Part shown: one piece after another, positions 11,386 to 17,211 of the stretch | Layout of the letters: each line of letters starts with the position of its first letter | Numbering within the stretch: position 1 is the stretch's first letter | Source of the DNA: an uncultured Bacteroidales bacterium | GTDB lineage: Bacteria; Bacteroidota; Bacteroidia; Bacteroidales; P3 | Reading direction: 5' to 3' | DNA length: 17,211 bases | Assembly (NCBI GenBank): GCA_947174375.1 | Contig: CAMWIS010000020.1 | Coordinates: 1 to 17,211, forward strand | Position numbers and translations under genes: made by a program | Notes under the pieces: generated by a model | Seen by the model: the letters and a program-made list of their open reading frames with translations, nothing else | What the model was told of the DNA's origin: nothing | Databases searched by the model: none

Positions 11386-14113
11386 CGACCGGCACCGGCG
11401 CGGCGGGTGTCGTGTCGCGCCTGGCGGGGTCGGGCTTCTTGCGGCGGGCCTGCTTCGTGGAATCGGTCGCCGAAGCGGGCGTCGCGGTCGGCGCGGGGCT
11501 TACGGCATCGTCCTCGAACTCGATGACGAAGGTGTTGCGCTCCTGGACGGGCGGCAACGGGGCGGGCTTGCGTTCGTCGGTGCGGCCGCCGTAACGCTGT
11601 TTCTCAGCCGCGAAAACGGCCTTGATTTGCTCGCGTTCCCGCGCGAACTTCTCCTGACGGTGTTCGCGGGCCGTCGCCATATCGTAGCGGATGACAGGGT
11701 CGGACATCGGCCCCGTGACGCGAATCGGCAGGCGCAGGCGTTCGGAGTCGGTCACCACCAGGCCCAGTTCCTTTTCCACCGCCCGCTGCTTGCGGCGACG
11801 GCTCAGGAAATCGGACAACTCGATGTCGATATGGTAGTCCACCGTATTGTCGAAACGGTGTACGCCGCTGAAATCCAAGTTCAGCAAGGAGGACGCTATC
11901 GACATACGCGGAATGATGACCTCGCCCTTGGCGATATCGATGTGGTTGCGCAGGTCGGCGAAACGGATGTGCGCCAAATCGGCCTCGCCCGTAAACTTGG
12001 AGAGCTTTTGCAGGGCCGCCACCTGATAGAGCGAGCCGTCGCGCAGGTGCAGATCCGAGCTGAACACGAGCCGTTGCGCGTCGAACACGCGCTGCGGACT
12101 CCAGGCCGCCCGCATTTGGAAATCCATATCCAACACGCCCTTGATCTGCTCTGAGCCGATTTGCTTTTGGTTGAAGTTGTTGAACGCCTCAAAGACGCGG
12201 TCCACCTGTACGGAGTCCAAATGGCCGGCCATCGACAGGCTGAGGCTGTCCGCCGGGCCGAAATCCAGGCGCACGTTGCCCGACAGGCGGCCGCCGTAAG
12301 CCGCAAACGACAGGTCGTCCAACTGCAGGCCGTCGGGCGTGTAATAGACGCGGGCGCGCAGGTCTTCGAACGGCCCGTGGGCATCGTAAATGAAGCCGGC
12401 CTGCAAGGCGAACGTCAGGTGCAGGTGGTCGGTCAGCTTTTTCTGCCAAACCGAGGCGGATTTAGGTTCGGAGGCCGGGGCCGTTTGGGCCGGCGCGGGC
12501 GTCACCGCCTCCGTCTTGTTGGCCATCAGATAGGCCCAGTCTTCCAACACCACGGCGTCGGCCGCCACCTCCGCGCTCACATAGAGGTTTTCGGTCGGCG
12601 ACAGCCAATAGGGCAAAAGGTTTTCGATATGAATCCGCGTTTTCAGCACTTGATGGTTTACTTTAAGCAAGCAAGGCGAAAGCGTTAAGGCACTGGAAGA
12701 AAACAGAATGTTGGCACTGTCGGCCGCCACGGTAAACGAATAGCTCTGCGGCATGGCCAGCGAGAAACCGGCCAGGCGCAGACGCGCCTCGCAATCGGCC
12801 TTGGCAATCTCGGCGTCGGTCCACCGGTGGAGGTCGAAAGAGGAGAACGTATTGCGGTAGCGGATCTCCAAATCCGCCATCCCCGACACCGTTACGTTGG
12901 CGTCCTGCCCCGCGAAACGGCTGAACTCGGCCACATCGCCCGTCACGCGCCCCGCAAAGTCAATCGTCGGCCGGTCGAAGTTAAGGATGTCCACACGTCC
13001 CGAAATCAGGCCTTTGCCCATCTGCGCCGACAACGACTCCACATGAAGTTGAGACGTCTTGGCCGCCCGCGCCGCCCCGTTGGTATAGAAGCCCGACGCC
13101 TGGATTTTATCGAAACTCAAACCGCTGGCCTTGTGCCGCACCTGGCCGCCATGCCATTCATAGTCGAGCCGCACGCCCCAGTCGTGGTACTTGTAACAGC
13201 CGCTCACGCGGGCGGTGAGCCCCAGCCGGCCTTTCAGGTCGTAGGCCGCCAGCCAGTCGGGCAGCTGTTCCGCCGGCAGATAGGGGAGCAAGGCGGTCAC
13301 GTCGGCCTGTTTGCTCTCCACGCGCAAATCCATCGTATTGTTGCGCAACGTATCCGGGTCGTAGGCCATTTGGCCCGACAGCGCGAGGTGCAGGTTCTCC
13401 ACGCTGATGTCGCTCTTGGTCAACGTAAACAACTGTTGCGCCGCATCATGCGTCAAGGCCATGTTCAGTTTGCCCTGGCGGTCGCGCAGCCAAACCCGCT
13501 GTCCGGCCGTCAGCTTTTGCAGATGGTAGCTGCCCTTGACGTTGAACTCCTGCCGGTGGCCGTTGAAAAGGCCCGACGCCTGGATATGGCGGCAGAGGAA
13601 CTGCACGTCCAAATGCGTGCCCATGTCCCGATAGCGCACCAACGTATTCTTGGATACGATTTTACGCAGTTTGAACCGGATGGCCTTGGCCTCCGGGTTG
13701 TATCGCCAAATGATATAGTTGTCGCTCAGGTCGGCGTAACGTTTGAGGTTGAATTCGCCGCCTGCCACTTCGATTTCCTCCACCTCGAAGTCGCCTTTGA
13801 GCATAGACACCAAATTGAAATGCAGAAAGATGCGTTCGGCCATAAACAGGGGTTCGGAATCGTCCTTCTGACGCCCCATGCCCTGCACGCGCCGGAATTC
13901 GACCGACACGGACGGGAACGTGTGGAGCAGCCCCACGTCCACCTTCTCCACGCTGACGGGCGACACCAGCACCTGGTTCAGCTCGTTGAGCACGACCTGC
14001 CGGATGGCATCCTTGTGGAAATGGAAATAGGCGGCCAGTCCGCCCACGATGAGCAGGAACAGCCCCAGCAGGCTGCCGAGGCTCCACACCAACGTCTTCC
14101 AAATGCGCCGCAT
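11363..14113 (-). CDS. AsmA-like inner-membrane/periplasmic protein
   Basis: A 916-residue protein with an N-terminal membrane anchor (about residues 10-31, WSLGSLLGLFLLIVGGLAA) and a very long predicted periplasmic part. The first 150 residues are AsmA-like (VEKVDVGLLHTFPSVSVEF, LFMAERIFLHFNLVSMLKGD, FEVEEIEVAGGEFNLKRY). Repetitive beta-strand segments follow, and about 600-830 resembles the AsmA C-terminal domain (FDFGPADSLSLSMAGHLDS region, MSIASSLLNLDFSGVHRFDN, LPIRVTGPMSDPVIRYD). Such proteins are proposed to move or shield lipids between membranes and affect outer-membrane assembly. After about 835 comes a charged helix and a Pro/Ala/Thr tail with two copies of an acidic VIEF/W motif. 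It lies 19 bases after the pseudouridine synthase gene, probably one operon. Confidence 0.88.
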   Translation of the reverse strand: MRRIWKTLVWSLGSLLGLFLLIVGGLAAYFHFHKDAIRQVVLNELNQVLVSPVSVEKVDVGLLHTFPSVSVEFRRVQGMGRQKDDSEPLFMAERIFLHFNLVSMLKGDFEVEEIEVAGGEFNLKRYADLSDNYIIWRYNPEAKAIRFKLRKIVSKNTLVRYRDMGTHLDVQFLCRHIQASGLFNGHRQEFNVKGSYHLQKLTAGQRVWLRDRQGKLNMALTHDAAQQLFTLTKSDISVENLHLALSGQMAYDPDTLRNNTMDLRVESKQADVTALLPYLPAEQLPDWLAAYDLKGRLGLTARVSGCYKYHDWGVRLDYEWHGGQVRHKASGLSFDKIQASGFYTNGAARAAKTSQLHVESLSAQMGKGLISGRVDILNFDRPTIDFAGRVTGDVAEFSRFAGQDANVTVSGMADLEIRYRNTFSSFDLHRWTDAEIAKADCEARLRLAGFSLAMPQSYSFTVAADSANILFSSSALTLSPCLLKVNHQVLKTRIHIENLLPYWLSPTENLYVSAEVAADAVVLEDWAYLMANKTEAVTPAPAQTAPASEPKSASVWQKKLTDHLHLTFALQAGFIYDAHGPFEDLRARVYYTPDGLQLDDLSFAAYGGRLSGNVRLDFGPADSLSLSMAGHLDSVQVDRVFEAFNNFNQKQIGSEQIKGVLDMDFQMRAAWSPQRVFDAQRLVFSSDLHLRDGSLYQVAALQKLSKFTGEADLAHIRFADLRNHIDIAKGEVIIPRMSIASSLLNLDFSGVHRFDNTVDYHIDIELSDFLSRRRKQRAVEKELGLVVTDSERLRLPIRVTGPMSDPVIRYDMATAREHRQEKFAREREQIKAVFAAEKQRYGGRTDERKPAPLPPVQERNTFVIEFEDDAVSPAPTATPASATDSTKQARRKKPDPARRDTTPAAPVPVVIEWDED

Positions 14114-14132
14114 CTGTCTAATATCGCGAGGG

Positions 14133-15266
14133 TTACTTGTTCATTTGCAGGAAACGCACCTCCGCGTCCGTCAAGAAACGCCATTCCCCGCGCGCGAGGT
14201 TCTTCTTGGTCAACTCGGCGAACAGCACGCGGTCGAGCTTGCAGACCTTGTAGCCGAGGTGTTCGAAGATACGGCGCACGATGCGGTTGCGGCCCGAGTG
14301 AATCTGCACGCCCACTTCCTTGCGGTGGGAGTCTTCCACATATTCCGCGTCATCGACCTCCACCGGCCCGTCTTCCAGCGTCAGCCCTTGGAGCAGGGCC
14401 TCCATATCGGCCTTGGCGAAGGGGCGGTCCAAGCCCACATGATAGATTTTGCGCGCGCCGTGCGAGGGGTGCGTCAGCTTCTTGGCCATGTCGCCGTCGT
14501 TGGTGAACAGCAGCACGCCCGTCGTGTTGCGGTCGAGCCGACCCACGGGGTAGATGCGTTCGGGGCAGGCGTCACCGATGAGTTCCATAACCGTATGCCG
14601 TTGCTGCGGGTCGTCGAGCGTCGTGATATAGCCCTTGGGCTTGTTCATAAGCAGATAGACCTTCTTTTCGGCCTTGAGCTTCTCGCCGCCGACCACCACT
14701 TTGTCTTCCGGCTTGACGAGCGTGCCCAATACCGTACAGATCTGCCCGTTGACCGTAACGGCCCCCGTGGCGATGAGTTCGTCGGCCTCGCGGCGCGAGC
14801 AGACGCCCGAGAGCGCGATATAACGGTTGAGGCGGATGGCGCCGGACTTCTTGGCGGCGTTCCGCTCCGGCGTGTCGGCCGTGCGGGCGGGCGCTTGGGG
14901 ACGGCGGCGCGGCGTGGGCTCGCCATAAGGGCGGGCGGTACGTCCCCGGCGCGGGGCGTCCTCATCGTAGGGACGGGCAGGGCGGCGTGCAGGCCGTTCC
15001 GAACGTTCGAAGCGGGTGGGGCGGGCGGCACGTTCCTCCCGACCGTCGGGCCGCTCGTAGCGGTTGCCGGGGCGCGCCGTACGCGAAGTGCGGGCGGGGC
15101 GTGAGGAACGGCGTTCCGGCCGTTCGTCGTCATCGGTATGGAACGGAGGACGGGCGGTGCGTGCACCACGGGATTGGGAACGGGCACCGCCGGTCGGACG
15201 GTCTTCACGGGAGGCGGCGTTGCGGCGCGGGCCGCCGGCGCGGGGGGATTTGGGCGTATAAGCCAT
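14133..15266 (-). CDS. rluB: rRNA pseudouridine synthase, RsuA/RluB family, with long basic N-terminal extension
   Basis: Residues about 143-190 are an S4 RNA-binding domain (RLNRYIALSGVCSRREADEL, GAVTVNGQ). Residues about 203-370 are the catalytic domain of the RsuA/RluB/RluE/RluF family: LLMNKPKGYITT, then IYPVGRLDRNTTGVLLFTNDGD with the catalytic Asp245, and SGRNRIVRRIFEHLGYKV. It makes pseudouridine in rRNA; RluB-type 23S specificity is my best guess, not proven by sequence. The first 140 residues are low-complexity, rich in Arg, Pro, Ala and Thr, and probably disordered. Such extensions are familiar in Bacteroidetes homologues. It has a good promoter and an mRNA leader hairpin, and heads a two-gene operon with the AsmA-like gene. 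Confidence 0.94.
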   Translation of the reverse strand: MAYTPKSPRAGGPRRNAASREDRPTGGARSQSRGARTARPPFHTDDDERPERRSSRPARTSRTARPGNRYERPDGREERAARPTRFERSERPARRPARPYDEDAPRRGRTARPYGEPTPRRRPQAPARTADTPERNAAKKSGAIRLNRYIALSGVCSRREADELIATGAVTVNGQICTVLGTLVKPEDKVVVGGEKLKAEKKVYLLMNKPKGYITTLDDPQQRHTVMELIGDACPERIYPVGRLDRNTTGVLLFTNDGDMAKKLTHPSHGARKIYHVGLDRPFAKADMEALLQGLTLEDGPVEVDDAEYVEDSHRKEVGVQIHSGRNRIVRRIFEHLGYKVCKLDRVLFAELTKKNLARGEWRFLTDAEVRFLQMNK

Positions 15267-15291
15267 GGTCTTTGTATTTTACGTTTGAAAC

Positions 15292-15315
15292 GCGCCCCAA
15301 ACCAAAGGTGGGCGC
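15292..15315 (-). promoter_or_regulatory. 5' leader hairpin of the rluB-type mRNA
   Basis: GCGCCC (15292-15297) pairs perfectly with GGGCGC (15310-15315) around a 12-base loop. On the minus strand it starts a few bases after the expected transcription start. It may protect the 5' end or affect translation; no ligand or protein site is recognised. Confidence 0.5.
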
Positions 15316-15323
15316 ATAAATGA

Positions 15324-15353
15324 CAAAGATAGGCAAAATTTTCCGTATCTCAA
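15324..15353 (-). promoter_or_regulatory. rluB operon promoter
   Basis: On the minus strand: TTG (15351-15353), 19 bases, TATCTTTG (15324-15331), an exact match to the Bacteroidetes consensus. The leader to the ATG is about 50 bases. Confidence 0.83.
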
Positions 15354-15356
15354 CGC

Positions 15357-15387
15357 TTGCCTTTAAGCGCAAAATGCAGTAACTTTG
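15357..15387 (+). promoter_or_regulatory. Promoter of the ORF6N-EamA gene pair
   Basis: TTG (15357-15359), 20 bases, TAACTTTG (15380-15387). It is divergent from, and separated by 3 bases from, the minus-strand promoter at 15324-15353, so RNA polymerase may not be able to occupy both at once. The predicted leader before the ATG at 15477 is about 83 bases. Confidence 0.78.
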
Positions 15388-15476
15388 CTTTATAATGAAT
15401 AGCCACTATCGTTCAGGCAATCAAGTCGCGGACTGGACAATTTAGAGTTAATATGCTTTTTGATAATTAGATAAAT

Positions 15477-16181
15477 ATGGGAACGACTGACATCATAAGA
15501 GTTGAACAGGTAAAAAAGACTTTGATCCCATTAAGAGGTCAGCAAGTTATTATAGCTTCAGACGTAGCCAAACTCTATGGTGTAGAAACTAAGGTTATAA
15601 ATCAAGCGGTTAAAAACAATCCGGGAAAATTCCCGCAAGGGTTTGTTTATGAATTTACTAAAGAAGAATGGGCCGTTCTAAGGTCAAAAATTTTGACCTT
15701 AGAACCACAAACGGGAAAAGGACATCATCCAAAATATCTGCCGAAAGCATTTACGGAAAAAGGCCTGTACATGTTGGCCACCATATTGAAAAGTCCTATA
15801 GCCTCGCAAACTACATTGGCAATTATAAACACTTTTGCAGAGGTAAGAGAACTTAAACATCGCTTGTTGGAAGTTCATGATGCTGATTCGCAAGAAGAAA
15901 AGAAAATAGGGATGAAACGAATTGGCGACATACTTGCGGATTTAATAATGCCTGAACTTGAAACGACGGAGACCCAATCATCACTTGAATTCAACTTCGT
16001 TATTGGGAAATTAAAACATTCGATAACGCGCCAAAGGAAGAATGATAGTGCAGATATTATTCTCAGAGAAAAGGTTGAATTTGCAAAAAGATTACTTTCA
16101 AAAGGCTTCCAAGAAGCCGATGTAATAGAATTGGCCAACATAACCGAGGCGGACATTAAGAAACTCGAGCAATTCAAATGA
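15477..16181 (+). CDS. ORF6N domain protein (phage-type DNA-binding)
   Basis: Residues about 14-105 match the ORF6N domain, common in phage antirepressor-like and mobile-element proteins: LRGQQVIIASDVAKLYGVET, VKNNPGKFPQGFVYEFTKEE, LRSKILTLEP, then HHPKYLPKAFTEKGLYMLAT. The remaining 130 residues are helical and charged (ELKHRLLEVHDADSQEEKK; later KNDSADIILREKVEFAKRLL) and suggest oligomerisation. It probably binds DNA; the target is unknown. The gene is much AT-richer than its neighbours, which suggests acquisition by transfer. Inside it, 15675-15705 is a perfect palindrome encoding residues 67-76. It ends in ATGA, sharing four bases with the transporter start. Start ATG 15477 gives the usual short lead into the domain; there is no strong Shine-Dalgarno. 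Confidence 0.9.
   Translation: MGTTDIIRVEQVKKTLIPLRGQQVIIASDVAKLYGVETKVINQAVKNNPGKFPQGFVYEFTKEEWAVLRSKILTLEPQTGKGHHPKYLPKAFTEKGLYMLATILKSPIASQTTLAIINTFAEVRELKHRLLEVHDADSQEEKKIGMKRIGDILADLIMPELETTETQSSLEFNFVIGKLKHSITRQRKNDSADIILREKVEFAKRLLSKGFQEADVIELANITEADIKKLEQFK
15675..15705 (+). other. Perfect 31-bp palindrome inside the ORF6N coding sequence
   Basis: The 15 bases 15675-15689 (GTTCTAAGGTCAAAA) are the exact reverse complement of 15691-15705, around a single central A. The repeat starts exactly on a codon boundary and encodes VLRSKILTLE. In RNA it would make a long hairpin within the gene; as DNA it could be a dimer binding site or a cruciform. Confidence 0.9.
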
Positions 16182-17083
16182 ATAGCCGCAAAGCCTTTTT
16201 CCATGTGGTCGCCGTGCTGACCGTCGGCGTGTGGGGGACGACGTTCATCGCCACCAAGGTGCTGTTGTTCAACGGGCTCAATCCCGCCTCCATCTTCTTT
16301 TACCGCTTCCTGCTGGCGTATGTCCTCATGCTGTGGGTGGCCCGCAAGGAGAAACGCTGGGCCGACAGCCTCCGCGACGAACTCAAGGCCGTGGGGCTCG
16401 GCTTGGGCGGCGGCTCGCTCTACTTCCTGACCGAGAACACCGCGCTCTACCATACGCTCTCCACGCAGGTGGCGTTCATCCTCTGCACGGCGCCGCTGTT
16501 CACGGCCATCCTCATCGGCGCGTTCTCCGGCACGCTCAAAAAGACATTCAAGCCGGCCTTCGTCCTCGGCTCCGTGCTGGCGCTCGGGGGCGTGGCGCTC
16601 GTCATCTTCAACGGCAGCTTCATCCTCAAGCTCTCGCCCAAGGGCGACCTGCTCTGTCTGGCCGCCGCGCTCTGCTGGGGCTTTTATACGCTGTGGCTCA
16701 AAGATATGGAACGGCGTTACAGCACGCTGTTCCTTACGCGCAAGGTCTTCGGCTACGGCCTGCTGACCATCCTGCCGTACTTCCTCTACGAGCCCCTACA
16801 CTACGCGCCCGAGATATTGACGCAGCCCGCCGTGTGGGGCAACCTGCTGTTTTTGGGCGTGGTGGCCTCCATGCTCTGCTATTTGGCTTGGAACAAGACG
16901 ATCCGCGAACTGGGCGCACTCACCGTGACGCCCTATATCTACCTGTCGCCCATCTTTACGTCCGTGGCCTCGGCCCTGATCCTGCACGAGCCGCTGAGCG
17001 GCTACGGCGTGGCCGGCGCCCTGTGCATCATCGTCGGCGTCTATGGCGCCGCCTCCGGCTACCGCTTAAAAAAGAAAGCGTGA
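16178..17083 (+). CDS. DMT-superfamily (EamA) transporter
   Basis: The 301-residue protein has the two EamA repeats (about 8-137 and 150-290) of the drug/metabolite transporter superfamily, with about ten hydrophobic segments. The opening AFFHVVAVLTVGVWGTTFI is typical, as are FFYRFLLAYVLML (repeat 1), LALGGVALVIF, LLCLAAALCWGFYTLWLK (start of repeat 2), YLAWNKTIRELGAL and a near-terminal YIYLSPIFTSVASALIL. It would sit in the inner membrane and export a small metabolite or amino acid; the substrate cannot be read. Its ATG overlaps the ORF6N stop (ATGA), so translation is likely coupled, although the two genes differ sharply in GC. No terminator is seen before the next gene's promoter. Confidence 0.93.
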   Translation: MNSRKAFFHVVAVLTVGVWGTTFIATKVLLFNGLNPASIFFYRFLLAYVLMLWVARKEKRWADSLRDELKAVGLGLGGGSLYFLTENTALYHTLSTQVAFILCTAPLFTAILIGAFSGTLKKTFKPAFVLGSVLALGGVALVIFNGSFILKLSPKGDLLCLAAALCWGFYTLWLKDMERRYSTLFLTRKVFGYGLLTILPYFLYEPLHYAPEILTQPAVWGNLLFLGVVASMLCYLAWNKTIRELGALTVTPYIYLSPIFTSVASALILHEPLSGYGVAGALCIIVGVYGAASGYRLKKKA

Positions 17084-17111
17084 AGAAGATGGTAATTCAC
17101 ATGATTTTAAC

Positions 17112-17119
17112 TACCTTTG
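17112..17119 (+). promoter_or_regulatory. Promoter (-7 element) of the last gene
   Basis: TACCTTTG matches TAnnTTTG. No clear TTG or TTTG is at the right distance upstream. The leader to the ATG would be about 33 bases. Confidence 0.65.
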
Positions 17120-17158
17120 CCATCCGTAAATAACAAGAACTTAAATCAACCAAAGGAA

Positions 17159-17211
17159 ATGATGAAAGCAAAGCACTTACTTAAATATGCCATCCCCGCA
17201 TTGGCCTTGGC
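17159..17211 (+). CDS. 5' end of a probable exported protein (cut by window edge)
   Basis: Only 17 codons plus two bases are present. They read MMKAKHLLKYAIPALAL, a basic head followed by a hydrophobic stretch, which looks like the start of a signal peptide. An AAAGGAAAT stretch lies just before the ATG and a promoter-like TACCTTTG is at 17112. The second methionine (17162) is an equally possible start. Nothing can be said about function. Confidence 0.55.
   Translation, partial: MMKAKHLLKYAIPALAL

Noticed and set aside
12827..14506. Long plus-strand open frame opposite the AsmA-like and rluB genes
   Set aside because: It spans two real genes antisense to them, with His/Arg/Gln-rich low-quality composition.

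Overview
The window looks like a chromosomal segment from a moderately GC-rich member of the Bacteroidales. The main evidence is a set of promoters of the Bacteroidetes type (TTTG or TTG, then 19-20 bases, then TAnnTTTG) and the scarcity of Shine-Dalgarno sequences. An Alistipes/Rikenellaceae-like host is possible, but I cannot fix family or genus from sequence reading alone.

Region by region. (1) Bases 1-1241 are an AT-richer accessory patch. It holds the 3' end of an unrecognised gene, a strong terminator, a minus-strand regulator joining a HigA-like HTH to a DUF6922-like domain, and a repeat-rich spacer. The regulator has a near-textbook operator/promoter overlap and no visible toxin partner. 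It is bracketed by two identical 16-bp direct repeats. (2) 1242-6551 is housekeeping and energy metabolism. It carries dnaN, a four-subunit 2-oxoacid:ferredoxin oxidoreductase operon (ferredoxin, alpha, TPP-binding beta, gamma; probably VOR/branched-chain type) closed by a terminator, then ptb (phosphate butyryltransferase family) and rpsO, each with its own promoter. (3) 6703-9015 is pnp, placed after rpsO as in many bacteria, with a GC-rich hairpin just upstream. (4) 9098-10222 (minus) is an ECF-like sigma factor followed by a stand-alone PncC/CinA-C deamidase. (5) 10315-11385 is an exported endonuclease/exonuclease/phosphatase-family protein. It converges on and overlaps a minus-strand operon made of an RluB-type pseudouridine synthase and a 916-residue AsmA-like envelope protein. 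(6) 15357-17211 holds an AT-rich, phage-type ORF6N gene that shares an ATGA junction with a DMT/EamA transporter, then the start of an exported protein.

How the genes fit together. The oxidoreductase and Ptb make a plausible route from branched-chain or other 2-oxoacids to acyl-CoA, acyl-phosphate and, with a kinase not present here, ATP and short-chain fatty acids. rpsO, pnp and rluB all concern RNA or the ribosome; Pnp and RluB both carry arginine-rich low-complexity extensions. The two strongest leads for something undescribed are the self-contained regulator cassette at 315-974 and the perfect 31-bp palindrome inside the ORF6N coding sequence at 15675-15705. Most of the rest is ordinary core genome.
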